Shown here: positions 1 through 6,272 of the stretch, piece by piece
How positions within the stretch are numbered: the stretch's first letter is position 1
Layout of the letters: every line of letters begins with the position of its first letter
Origin: Lentisphaeria bacterium
GTDB taxonomy: Bacteria; Verrucomicrobiota; Lentisphaeria; Oligosphaerales; PUNB01
Length of the DNA: 6,342 nt
Direction: 5' to 3'
NCBI GenBank assembly: GCA_007133055.1
Contig: SLNM01000016.1
Span: forward strand, 1 to 6,342
The notes under the pieces: generated by a model
Told to the model about the DNA's origin: nothing
What the model saw: the letters and a program-made list of their open reading frames with translations, nothing else
Database searches by the model: none
Position numbers and translations under genes: made by a program

Positions 1-662
1 ACCATCTCGCCCATACTCGGCTCCGGCCGAAAGCCGACCATAGAAAGTCCGATCGAACGGTCGATTACGCTCTGCAGATACTCGCCGCCGACCACCTTGG
101 CCAGCCCGAAGTCGGCGATCTTAAGCGAGCCGTCAGTGTCGATCAGAATATTGCCGGGCTTGAGATCGCGATGCACCACGCCTTCGCTCCGGAACGAGTG
201 GGCATACTCCAGCGCGTCGCAGATTTGACCCGCCGCCGCCAGCACTTCATCCTCGTCAACCTTTTTTCGCTTGGCAAGCAAGTCCTCCAGCGTGCATGGA
301 TCGCCATGCGGACCGTTGATCAAATCCATCACCAGGTAGAACTTGCCGTCATCCTCGCCCATGTAGTGGACCTGGGTGATATTCGGATGGTGCAAGTCCG
401 CCATGACCCGGGCTTCGATTCGGAAGCGGTCGAGGAAAGTCGAGCCTTGAGTCACCGCCCGGGGCAGGACTTTCAGGGCGTAGCGCTTGCGCATCTGCAA
501 ATGCTCCACCTCGTACACCTCCCCCATGCCGCCACGCCCCAGCAGGCGGATGATCTTGTACTGGCCCAAGGTGTCGCCGGGGTTGAGGGCGGCACGGTGC
601 TCGCCACCGCCGCCCGACGGCGGCATGGTCTGGTCAAAACCGATTGATCTGTCTTCCGGCAT
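1..662 (-). CDS. Hanks-type serine/threonine protein kinase, N-terminal 220 residues (runs off the window)
   Basis: This is a bacterial eukaryotic-like Ser/Thr kinase that phosphorylates proteins using ATP. The reading frame is open from the ATG at 662 to the window edge. A short polar, Gly/Pro-rich leader (residues 1-28) precedes the kinase fold. The glycine loop GRGGMGEVY is at 42-50, the ATP-anchoring Lys of YALKVL is K64, the likely helix-C Glu is E83, the catalytic loop HRDLKPGN is at 164-171 (catalytic D166), and the metal-binding DFG is at 184-186. All catalytic residues seen are intact, so it should be active. The segment after DFG (190-220) is long before any APE motif, suggesting an extended activation segment. 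A Shine-Dalgarno AGGAG at 671-675 lies 8 nt before the ATG. The gene is 113 bp downstream of the zinc-finger/coiled-coil gene and has its own copy of a shared upstream element. The C-terminal part (transmembrane, sensor or FGE-like domain) lies outside the window and cannot be judged. Confidence 0.95.
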   Translation of the reverse strand, partial: MPEDRSIGFDQTMPPSGGGGEHRAALNPGDTLGQYKIIRLLGRGGMGEVYEVEHLQMRKRYALKVLPRAVTQGSTFLDRFRIEARVMADLHHPNITQVHYMGEDDGKFYLVMDLINGPHGDPCTLEDLLAKRKKVDEDEVLAAAGQICDALEYAHSFRSEGVVHRDLKPGNILIDTDGSLKIADFGLAKVVGGEYLQSVIDRSIGLSMVGFRPEPSMGEM

Positions 663-686
663 CAACGGTTCTCCTCTCGTTTACAC

Positions 687-741
687 CACAACTAAAAGAT
701 GTAAGAATAACATAGTACAGGTTCCGACCGTGCCTATGCAG
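687..741 (-). promoter_or_regulatory. 55-bp upstream element, copy A (kinase promoter region)
   Basis: This 55-bp stretch recurs at 2690-2744 with 48/55 identity. Both copies sit just upstream of a minus-strand start codon, here 24 nt before the kinase ATG. On the minus strand both copies keep TAGGCA (731-736) and TATGTT (709-714) separated by 16 bp, a plausible but weak sigma-70-like -35/-10 pair. They also share CGGAA and the run CTATGTTATTCTTACAT. Transcription from this -10 would give a 5' UTR of about 40 nt that contains the AGGAG ribosome site at 671-675. An ECF-type GGAA -35 is an alternative reading. The exact start point is inferred, not seen. Confidence 0.55.
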
Positions 742-775
742 CCCCGCGCGAAGCATTTTGCACTGTTCACTCCAT

Positions 776-1810
776 CTATTCCCGCTCCGGTTCGGGCGGG
801 GTGGGGGCGGAGGGTTCGGTTTTTAGCTCGGACTCGAAGGCTTGCAATTCCTCGGAAATATCTATTTTCACCCGATCTTTTTCCTGTGATTCAGTGGTCG
901 CTGCCGCCGTCGATTCCTCATCGAACTCCGACAGCGCATCCCATAGTCCTTCGCCATCCGCTTCCCGCGACCGCCGTCTTCCGGCCTTCTCCAGGTCCCG
1001 GGACGCGTCCAGCCGCCCGTCGGCTTCGGCCGCTTTTTCCTCGATATCCAAGGCCACATCATCGATCAGGTCCTCGGACACTCCGGCCAGGTCGTAGGCC
1101 AGCATCTCGTTCATGCGTCCACAGACCTGGGAGAGCACCCGCTCGTTTTCGAGCAGCACATTCAGTTCCCGCTCCGCCGTCTTGTACTCGGCGAGCAGAC
1201 TGCGCAACTCGGCTTCGAGAATGCGCTGCCGGGCCTTGCCGGCGCTTGCGTGCTCCTGTTTCTTGGCGACGATGCGGGCATGCAGGTTTTCGATCCGGGC
1301 CGAGACCGTTTCGCGTCGCTGCCGGTTGGCATCAAGACCGGCGGCGAGTTCATCGATCATTTCCTGCGGGCTTTTCGTTTTGCGCAGTCTTTTCCACAGC
1401 TCACCGGCCCCGCCGCCGAGTTTGCGGACGATCTCCAGGGTCGCCTTCATCGCCTTTTTCGCGCGTTCTCTGGGCACTTTGCGACTGTTGCCATTCGGTT
1501 GCTCGCTCTGCGTCCTCGCGCTTTGCTCCGCCGCTTTGTCTTCGGTCATGATTGCTTGCTCCTTTTCAGAGTTTGACTTGATTGTCTCCGTGTCGTCTGT
1601 CCCGGGAGACCGCGCTGATCGCGCCGGTGTTTCCCGGTAGCCATGCGCCGGGCACAATTGGTTGCCGCGTCGCCAGTGGAGTTGACAGAACAGCGCGTCG
1701 CAGCCTTCGGCCCGGCACTGCCCGCCGACCGCGTAGCGGTTGGGTAGTTTTTTCCCGCATACACAACATTCCTGCATTGACTTCGCCATCCCTTTCTCGA
1801 TTCTATTCAT
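776..1810 (-). CDS. Zinc-finger and coiled-coil protein of unknown function
   Basis: I do not recognise a named family. Starting at the ATG at 1789 the protein has 337 residues. The N-terminus carries eight evenly placed potential zinc ligands: C8-x2-C11, C25-x4-C30, C35-x2-H38 and C46-x2-H49. This looks like a small cross-brace/B-box-like or treble-clef finger. A polar linker (51-105) follows, then a highly charged helical region (about 106-265) dominated by a predicted long coiled-coil hairpin (about 141-215), and an acidic, Glu/Pro-rich tail. No membrane segment or signal peptide is seen. The frame stays open upstream to 1930 but then lies inside the preceding gene. The ATG at 1810 overlaps that gene's stop (ATGAATAG), giving 344 residues and suggesting translational coupling; the ATG at 1789 is an alternative and neither has a strong ribosome site. 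The helix-rich body and acidic tail loosely recall PspA/ESCRT-III proteins, a guess from composition only. Confidence 0.8.
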   Translation of the reverse strand: MNRIEKGMAKSMQECCVCGKKLPNRYAVGGQCRAEGCDALFCQLHWRRGNQLCPAHGYRETPARSARSPGTDDTETIKSNSEKEQAIMTEDKAAEQSARTQSEQPNGNSRKVPRERAKKAMKATLEIVRKLGGGAGELWKRLRKTKSPQEMIDELAAGLDANRQRRETVSARIENLHARIVAKKQEHASAGKARQRILEAELRSLLAEYKTAERELNVLLENERVLSQVCGRMNEMLAYDLAGVSEDLIDDVALDIEEKAAEADGRLDASRDLEKAGRRRSREADGEGLWDALSEFDEESTAAATTESQEKDRVKIDISEELQAFESELKTEPSAPTPPEPERE

Positions 1811-2648
1811 TGGCCACAATGCGCTGGGCGGCCCGGTAGTTGTAGGCGGCACAGCCGACCAGACAGGCCAGCAGCAGCAAGCCACTGAAGACTCCGACAA
1901 TCCTGAACCCGACCAAGGCATAGCCGACAAACAAGTCGGCTGCGGTATAGAAAACCAGCAGGGCGAAACTGGCGCCGTTCGACTTGCGCTCGACTGCGGC
2001 CTGCGGCAGGAACCAGGTTACCCAGGGCAGCAGCAGAACGAACCCGAGCCAGAGCAGCAGGCGCATCCAGCCGGCCAGACGGAAGTCGCCGTCGACCAGT
2101 CCGGAACGGATGTTCGCGCCGGACGGCCCCATGCCCGAGAAGGTTTCCCGCAAGAGAATTTCGCCCGCCCTGACATCGTACACCACCACCTCCATACTCG
2201 CCACTGCGCCCGAGGCAGTCGCGCCCACCTCGTGCGCCCGGCCTATCGCCAGCAGATCGAGTTCGACCCGTCGCGCGGCGTTGGCCACTTCGTCGAGACT
2301 GGTGGCGTCGAGCAGAGTTTTCGAGATATCGCCGAGGAACTGGCGGATGATCGACTTGTCGGCGACCTGCCAGCGCATATCTTCCGCCAGCACCGAGCGC
2401 ACCGTGTCGGTGACCGTATCGAACGGATCATTGACAAAGCGGGCCACCCCGATGCGGGCATGGCTCGCAGGCGCAGCTTGCTCCAGGCGCGCTCGCAGAG
2501 CGCGGGCGGCGGCCTCAATCGCCCGCACCTCGCTTTCAACGTACGGCGGGCGGGGATCGGAACGCATAAAGACAACCGCCTGCCAGACAATAAAGACCGT
2601 GGCCAGCGTCATCAAGGTGCGGATAGGTAAAAGATATTTAATGAACAT
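1803..2648 (-). CDS. Four-pass membrane protein with a TolB-N/FlgO-like extracytoplasmic domain
   Basis: The protein has 281 residues. One hydrophobic segment is near the N-terminus (about 8-28) and three are near the C-terminus (about 194-215, 225-245 and 248-268), which places residues 36-190 outside the cytoplasmic membrane. That domain resembles the alpha/beta fold of TolB N-terminal, FlgO and CsgG-like proteins. It has a strand such as RIGVARFVNDPFD (65-77), a helix ending in SVLAEDM, a central helix with LDEVANAARRVELDLLAIGRA (118-138), and a final VVVYDVRAGEILL (154-166), the usual V-D-x-x-x-G-E-x-L ending. The family match is by eye and not certain. It could act as a sensor or scaffold for the kinase downstream. 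It is the first gene of the cluster, preceded by copy B of the 55-bp element, and its stop overlaps the next start. GGCAGG just before the ATG is a weak, closely spaced ribosome site. Confidence 0.82.
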   Translation of the reverse strand: MFIKYLLPIRTLMTLATVFIVWQAVVFMRSDPRPPYVESEVRAIEAAARALRARLEQAAPASHARIGVARFVNDPFDTVTDTVRSVLAEDMRWQVADKSIIRQFLGDISKTLLDATSLDEVANAARRVELDLLAIGRAHEVGATASGAVASMEVVVYDVRAGEILLRETFSGMGPSGANIRSGLVDGDFRLAGWMRLLLWLGFVLLLPWVTWFLPQAAVERKSNGASFALLVFYTAADLFVGYALVGFRIVGVFSGLLLLACLVGCAAYNYRAAQRIVANE

Positions 2649-2689
2649 CCTGCCAGTGCCTCTGTGTAAATCCTTTCAAGAGAAAACAT

Positions 2690-2744
2690 CACAACTAAAA
2701 AATGTAAGAATAACATAGCACAGCTTCCGGCCATGCCTAATCAG
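2690..2744 (-). promoter_or_regulatory. 55-bp upstream element, copy B (promoter region of the membrane-protein operon)
   Basis: This copy matches the element at 687-741 at 48 of 55 positions without gaps. It ends 41 nt before the ATG at 2648. The TAGGCA (2734-2739), 16-bp spacer and TATGTT (2712-2717) are all retained, and the differences lie mostly outside them. The conserved tract continues downstream as TTTTAGTTGTG. Its position in front of the first gene of the cluster, like copy A before the kinase, supports a role as promoter or operator rather than a coding remnant. It lies directly beside the repeat-rich region starting at 2762. Confidence 0.55.
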
Positions 2745-2761
2745 TAACTGATGGGCTGGGG

Positions 2762-3002
2762 CAGTTAGACAGAAATATTGGGGCAGGGGAACAGTTCGAC
2801 AGAAAAATTGGGGACAGAAAAAAAGATTTGTCATCCTGTTTTTTCCCGTAGCGGGTGGCAAGCTAAAGTTTGAACTCCAACGGGGGCCTTTTTGACTTAC
2901 GACTAACGACTCACGACGCACGCGCCTCATCCCCCCGCTCCCCTGCTCCCCTTTTTTTTGTCCTCAATTTTTCTGTCTATTGCCCCCCAATGTTCCCCTG
3001 CC
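2762..3002. repeat. REPIN/MITE-like element made of direct and inverted copies of a GACAGAAAAATTGGGGAC-type motif
   Basis: No gene is seen between 2745 and 3011. The left side has two direct copies, CAGTTAGACAGAAATATTGG at 2762 and CAGTTCGACAGAAAAATTGG at 2792, with a period of 30 bp. The right side carries the same motif inverted: 2960-2977 is the reverse complement of 2798-2815 with one mismatch, and 2991-3002 is the exact reverse complement of 2782-2793 (GGCAGGGGAACA). The arms enclose about 135 bp that include a short CCCG-TAG-CGGG hairpin at 2847-2857 and a heptad tract. Direct plus inverted copies of a short motif are typical of REP/REPIN-type elements mobilised by a Y1 (RAYT) transposase encoded elsewhere; that link is inferred. 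Transcripts of the ATPase gene upstream run into it, so it may also act as a transcript end. Confidence 0.6.
2894..2921 (+). repeat. Four tandem heptads GAC-NNAC
   Basis: GACTTAC, GACTAAC, GACTCAC and GACGCAC follow each other without spacers inside the inverted-repeat element. Each keeps GAC at the start and AC at the end, and only the middle two bases change. It is a short degenerate microsatellite-like tract with no coding role visible. Confidence 0.6.
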
Positions 3003-3011
3003 GCCAGTGCC

Positions 3012-4247
3012 CTACAAATAGACAAAGGGTATGCCTATTATTTTTTCATCGTACAAACGCGGTTCGCGCTCATTGCTCGCCACGATTCCCAGTGCGCAGT
3101 CGTGTTCATCAATAAACTCACGCACGACCCGCAGCGCCCGGGCTTCGACCTTCTGTCCATACTTGACCTCTATCGGGAGCAAGCCAAAATCACCTTCGAG
3201 CACCAAGTCGATCTCGGCGCCTCCGGATGTGCGATAGTGATATGCCTGCACCGGTTCGCCAAGCGCATTGAATTGGCGCAGCAACTCCTCGACAACCATT
3301 CCTTCCCATGACCGGCCGCAGCGCGGATGGGAGAGCAACGCGTCCAGATCGGGAATGCGCAACAGCCGGTGCAGCAGTCCGGAATCCCGCATGTAGCCCT
3401 TGGGATGCTTGACTACGCGCTTGCGCACATTGCGGTCGTACGCAGGCAGCCGGCGCCAGAGAAATGTACCGTGGGCGATCTCGAAATAATCACGAGCGGT
3501 AGGTTGAGAAACCTGCAGGTTGCGGGCGACCTCGGCATAATTCAAAACCTCGCCACTGAGACCGCTCATCATCCCCAAAAACTGGCGGAAACGCACCTGA
3601 TTCAGATTGGGAAAAAGCCGGGCGATATCTCGATTGAGATAGCTTTCCACATACTGATCCGTCCAACGGCGATAAAATCTCTCATTGCCCGCCAGCCACG
3701 GTTCCGGGTAACCACCGCGAAACCAGTAATCGTGCGCCTCCCGCACCGTGCCGCGCGGTTGCAGACCGTCAATCAATTCCCGCGTTTTCATACGACTCCG
3801 GAATGACGTCAGCCGATGGACTACAGGCGAAACAGCCTGTCCCCCGGCCGCTTCAGCCCACAGCAACGGCGACATTTCGACCACCGCCACGCGCCCGGCC
3901 AGGCTTTCCGCCACATTGCGCTGCAAAGTCGGCGAGCTGGAGCCGGTGATCACAAACCGGCCCTTCCTCGTCCGGTCGTCGTCGATCGCCACTCGCAGCG
4001 CCGGAAAGAGTTCCGGCAGCATCTGCGCTTCGTCGATCACCGTGCGATCCGGATGCAGTCGCAGAAACAACTCCGGATCGCGTGAGACCTGATCGAAGTC
4101 ACTTATGCGTTCAAGGTCGAAATAGCGCCATTCATCGGGCAGCATACGCACCATCGTGGTTTTCCCGGCCTGTCTGGCGCCGATCACCGCGATGCACGGG
4201 AACTGCTGGAGATATTCATTCATCAATTGTGAATATATTCGTTTCAT
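3012..4247 (-). CDS. AAA family ATPase with DUF4143-type (PD-(D/E)XK-like) C-terminus
   Basis: The protein has 411 residues from the ATG at 4247. It belongs to the group of stand-alone bacterial and archaeal P-loop ATPases annotated AAA_14 plus DUF4143, whose biological role is largely unknown. Walker A GARQAGKTT is at 23-31, Walker B TVIDEAQ at 69-75, and a sensor-1-like FVITGSSS at 98-105 with the following R119. A winged-helix-like part is at about 230-275 (LNYAEVARNLQVSQPTARDY). The C-terminus has E315, then AEID (344-347) and IEVK (359-362), matching the E...D...ExK core of PD-(D/E)XK nuclease folds; activity is unproven. The frame extends upstream to an ATG at 4307 with GGAGG four bases before it (431 residues), but that stretch is AT-rich and contains a good promoter, so I prefer 4247. 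It stands alone, about 280 bp from the RT gene. Confidence 0.93.
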   Translation of the reverse strand: MKRIYSQLMNEYLQQFPCIAVIGARQAGKTTMVRMLPDEWRYFDLERISDFDQVSRDPELFLRLHPDRTVIDEAQMLPELFPALRVAIDDDRTRKGRFVITGSSSPTLQRNVAESLAGRVAVVEMSPLLWAEAAGGQAVSPVVHRLTSFRSRMKTRELIDGLQPRGTVREAHDYWFRGGYPEPWLAGNERFYRRWTDQYVESYLNRDIARLFPNLNQVRFRQFLGMMSGLSGEVLNYAEVARNLQVSQPTARDYFEIAHGTFLWRRLPAYDRNVRKRVVKHPKGYMRDSGLLHRLLRIPDLDALLSHPRCGRSWEGMVVEELLRQFNALGEPVQAYHYRTSGGAEIDLVLEGDFGLLPIEVKYGQKVEARALRVVREFIDEHDCALGIVASNEREPRLYDEKIIGIPFVYL

Positions 4248-4254
4248 GCCGTGT

Positions 4255-4283
4255 AATATAAAACCGTGTATTTGATTTTGCAA
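4255..4283 (-). promoter_or_regulatory. Sigma-70-like promoter of the AAA ATPase gene
   Basis: On the minus strand TTGCAA (4278-4283) and TATATT (4255-4260) are separated by exactly 17 bp in an AT-rich stretch within a GC-rich region. Transcription would start about 7 bp after the -10, at about 4248, next to the ATG at 4247. The mRNA would then have no or almost no leader. If the upstream ATG at 4307 with GGAGG were used instead, this promoter would lie inside the coding region. Confidence 0.55.
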
Positions 4284-4492
4284 ATAAAGAAATTGTTGGT
4301 AGCCCATTGTCCCTCCGCGCGAAGCGCTTTGGAGTGCCGGTGCTGTGCGCCGCTTTTTAATTTGCAGCCCGATGTGTCTGAAAAAGCCCGGCCGGGACCT
4401 TCGCCCTTTCATCCTTCCGAAAAGGCTACCAGCCCCGGCCGGGCACCGCGTCTTTGCCCCGCGTCCAAAAGCGGGGACGGGATGCAGCCCGG
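4284..4492. other. Non-coding spacer with GC-rich palindromes between the DGR and the ATPase gene
   Basis: No convincing gene is seen here. It contains two copies of the 10-bp palindrome CCCGGCCGGG (4387-4396 and 4434-4443) and a CCCCGC/GCGGGG hairpin with an 8-nt loop (4457-4476). The hairpin lies just downstream of the template repeat in the transcribed direction and might mark or stabilise the end of the TR RNA, but no T-tract follows it. CCGCGCGAAGCGCTTTG at 4315-4331 resembles 744-760 at 15 of 17 positions and may be a dispersed intergenic repeat. Confidence 0.45.
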
Positions 4493-4527
4493 TTCAATGA
4501 AGGACATCCGTCCACTCCCTTGAGCTG
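4493..4527 (-). other. Hairpin block after the template repeat, inverted relative to the VR block
   Basis: On the minus strand this 35-nt block directly follows the TR and can fold through TCAA/TTGA and a GGAC-GGAT-GTCC tetraloop stem (4502-4513). The same sequence, with 33 identical bases and three one-base gaps, occurs after the VR at 6273-6310 but on the opposite strand. In the Bordetella phage DGR a hairpin/cruciform just after the homing site is needed for efficient retrohoming; this block sits in the matching place. Its function here is inferred. Confidence 0.6.
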
Positions 4528-4654
4528 GGGGCGCGAGCGCCACGCGGAACCCGAGGTTGTTGTTCGTGTTCGACGGCGTGTTGTTGTTGCGATAGGCAAC
4601 GCGGCAGTTCGCAGCCGTGTTGTTCCAACTGCCGCCCCGGTTCACGCGGTTCGA
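4525..4654 (-). repeat. DGR template repeat (TR)
   Basis: The TR is the non-coding master copy. Its RNA is reverse transcribed with errors at adenines and the product replaces the VR in the target gene. Read in the target's frame it gives [12 protein letters not shown]...CRVAYRNNN...[13 protein letters not shown], the C-terminal core of an FGE-sulfatase/C-type-lectin fold. Twelve Asn codons are present and all are AAC, the bias expected when adenines in positions 1 and 2 are mutated, since NNC can never be a stop. The last 32 nt (4525-4556) match the VR at 6311-6342 with one difference and are adenine-free except in the final CAG. The 5' limit is uncertain because most of the VR is outside the window; I placed it near the start of the SNRV motif, and it could extend somewhat further. 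The TR start overlaps the RT gene's last codons. The open frame around it (4409-4669) is not a gene. Confidence 0.92.
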
Positions 4655-5658
4655 GCCTGTGGACTGCACCCGATCTTTTTCATGGCCGCCCGCCGAAATT
4701 CCACCGAATCGGCGTGCCCGACGTAGGCGGCCAGCGGCAGGACATGCGCCGCGAAATCATCCTGACTCCACTCTCCCTTTTGCAAACTGTTCCAATACGC
4801 CCCCAGCTTGCGGGCGAAGCGTCGGCGGCTGCGTCGCGCCAGCAGGACCCGCTGGGGGAACACCCGGTAGCCCAGCATGGTCAGGCCCAGGGCCGTCCGA
4901 TTGAGGCAGGCCGGCTTAAGCTCCAGCTTCAGTTCTTCCGCGCAATAATCACGCAACCGTTTTTCGGTCCGCAGTAGGGTTTCCCGGTCATCGGCCCACA
5001 GCACAAAATCGTCCATATAGCGGACATAACCAGGAATGTGAAGAGTCTCTTTGCAGAGATGATCCATTCCCGCCAGGTAGTGATTGGCGAAAAACTGGCT
5101 GGTTAGATTGCCGATGGGGATGCCGCGTCCCGGTTGCATGCAGTAGCGTTCGAGCAAACCGGCGAAAAGCCGTAGCAAAGCCTTGTCTTTGAATTTTCTT
5201 TGCAGTTGATTCATCAGAACCGGTTGCGAAACACTGTCGAAATACTTGCGGACATCGAGCTTCAGAAACCAGTTGTGGCGGCGGGTATAGCGCTTTGCCC
5301 GCTCCAGGCAGGCGTGCAGGCCCTTGCCTTTGCGGCAGGCGTAGCTGTCATAAATTTGAAAGGATTCGAAGACCGGTTCGCAGAGGTTCATCACGGCATG
5401 ATGCAACACCCGGTCGCGGAAGGGCGCGGCGCAGATGGTGCGCACCTTGGGATCGTTGACGGTGAAGGTATGGAACTCGCCCCAGGCCACCCGCTCGGCC
5501 AGGATATCATCCCGCATCCGTTCAATCTCCGCATCGAGATTGTTGCGGAACTCCTCGACCTCCGGCTTGCCGTCCTTGCCCCGGCGCGCCTTCCAGAAAG
5601 CCAGCCGCAGGTTTTCCGCTTCCGCGATATGTTCGTAAATTCCTCCGCTACGCTTCAC
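4642..5658 (-). CDS. Diversity-generating retroelement reverse transcriptase
   Basis: This enzyme copies the TR RNA into cDNA with frequent errors opposite adenine, the key step of mutagenic retrohoming. The protein has 338 residues, a normal length for DGR RTs. The palm carries catalytic D135 in [11 protein letters not shown] (133-143) and the YMDD box at 214-217 (D216, D217). Motif 4 reads [17 protein letters not shown] (179-195). The IGNLTSQ form, in place of the PQG-x-x-x-SP of group II intron and retron-like enzymes, is diagnostic for DGR RTs. The C-terminal [13 protein letters not shown] is also typical of the group. The start is GTG at 5658 and overlaps the HRDC gene's TGA in GTGA, so the two are translationally coupled. 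The stop TGA (4642-4644) lies within the TR region, so the RT message includes the TR sequence. No frameshift is seen and all catalytic residues are present. Confidence 0.97.
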   Translation of the reverse strand: MKRSGGIYEHIAEAENLRLAFWKARRGKDGKPEVEEFRNNLDAEIERMRDDILAERVAWGEFHTFTVNDPKVRTICAAPFRDRVLHHAVMNLCEPVFESFQIYDSYACRKGKGLHACLERAKRYTRRHNWFLKLDVRKYFDSVSQPVLMNQLQRKFKDKALLRLFAGLLERYCMQPGRGIPIGNLTSQFFANHYLAGMDHLCKETLHIPGYVRYMDDFVLWADDRETLLRTEKRLRDYCAEELKLELKPACLNRTALGLTMLGYRVFPQRVLLARRSRRRFARKLGAYWNSLQKGEWSQDDFAAHVLPLAAYVGHADSVEFRRAAMKKIGCSPQARTA

Positions 5659-6125
5659 GGCTGCGACATCTCCTGTTTTTTATCGCCCGCATGAGCCTCT
5701 ACCAATGCTTCGGCATACCTCTCCGCCTTGCCCTCGCCAAAACCGTCGATAGCCAGCAACTTCCCTTTGTCCAGTGTTTCCTCCCGAGCCATCGCCGCAA
5801 GTTGTTCGTCGGTGCAGACCGCGAAGGCGGGAAGCCCCTCTTTGGCGGCCAGCCCTTTGCGGCATTCGCGTAAACGGGCGAACACGGCAAACTGGGCCGG
5901 CGGCAGCACTTCCTTGTAGTCGATCTTTGGCCTGCGCGATGAACCCGCTCCGCCAGACACCCTTCCCGTATCCAGATATTCCAAGCAGAAGGCCCAGCAA
6001 CTGCCACTGCCGTTCTGAATGAGTTCGCGCTGCACCGTCAGCACACGATGCCCGGCCAGAAACCGGTTCAGCTCGTCACAACCCCCAGGGTCGCCAATCG
6101 AGACGGTGAACAATCTGAATTGCAT
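5655..6125 (-). CDS. DGR accessory protein with HRDC domain
   Basis: The protein has 156 residues. The C-terminal half (about 73-145) is an HRDC domain: LPPAQFAVFARLRECRKGLA (74-93), the LPAFAVCTDEQLAAMA helix-turn part (98-113), and LLAIDGFGEGKAERYAEALV (123-142), with the conserved helix-hairpin GFGEGKAERY. HRDC domains bind nucleic acid in RecQ helicases and RNase D. The N-terminal part (1-52, with RFLAGHRVLTVQREL at 21-35 and WAFCLEYL at 44-51) resembles the small domain seen in proteins next to DGR RTs. HRDC proteins are a known accessory type in DGRs that lack the barrel-shaped Avd protein, and no Avd is visible here. Its likely role is to help bind the TR RNA, cDNA or RT, which is inferred. 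The ATG at 6125 follows GGAG by about 11 nt. Its stop overlaps the RT start. Confidence 0.92.
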   Translation of the reverse strand: MQFRLFTVSIGDPGGCDELNRFLAGHRVLTVQRELIQNGSGSCWAFCLEYLDTGRVSGGAGSSRRPKIDYKEVLPPAQFAVFARLRECRKGLAAKEGLPAFAVCTDEQLAAMAREETLDKGKLLAIDGFGEGKAERYAEALVEAHAGDKKQEMSQP

Positions 6126-6272
6126 ACTCGAAAAAGCTCCTGATCAAATTTGTATCGAGCAGGGGCTTCCGCCCCTGCACCCCAGACGCCGCGGCATGCC
6201 GCCGCTTCGGCTCTCGCTCCGCTCGGGGCGGCTCCGCCGCCCACGCCCGAATCAGCGGCTCTTGCGGCGATT
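6126..6272. other. Spacer between target gene and HRDC gene, rich in perfect hairpins
   Basis: No gene is seen. Three strong palindromes occur in 85 bp: GCAGGGGC-TTCC-GCCCCTGC (6159-6178, 8-bp stem), GCGGCATGCCGC (6191-6202, perfect palindrome) and GGGCGGC-TCC-GCCGCCC (6226-6242, 7-bp stem). None is followed by a clear T-tract on the minus strand. They may act as transcript-processing or pausing structures between the target and the retroelement genes, or be a dispersed intergenic repeat. A promoter for the HRDC-RT pair is not obvious. Confidence 0.5.

Noticed and set aside
487..1551. Plus-strand open frame of 354 codons
   Set aside because: It runs antisense to the kinase start and the zinc-finger/coiled-coil gene and encodes Arg/Pro/Ser-rich sequence without recognisable motifs.
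1740..2630. Plus-strand open frame of 296 codons
   Set aside because: It is the antisense shadow of the membrane-protein gene, which has clear transmembrane segments and a coherent domain on the minus strand.
2847..2857. CCCG-TAG-CGGG hairpin as a Rho-independent terminator for the ATPase gene
   Set aside because: On the minus strand the stem is followed by a run of A, not T, and the stem has only 4 bp.
2762..3002. CRISPR array
   Set aside because: The repeats are few, unequal and partly inverted, with no regular unique spacers.
3327..3806. Plus-strand open frame of 159 codons
   Set aside because: It lies antisense within the ATPase gene, whose Walker motifs show the minus strand is coding.
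4409..4669. Minus-strand open frame of 86 codons reading like a small lectin/FGE protein
   Set aside because: It is the DGR template repeat read in the target's frame plus downstream spacer; it lacks the rest of the fold and its start overlaps the RT gene.
4642..5658. Group II intron or retron reverse transcriptase
   Set aside because: Motif 4 reads IGNLTSQ rather than PQG-x-x-x-SP, no maturase or endonuclease domain follows, and TR/VR repeats are present.
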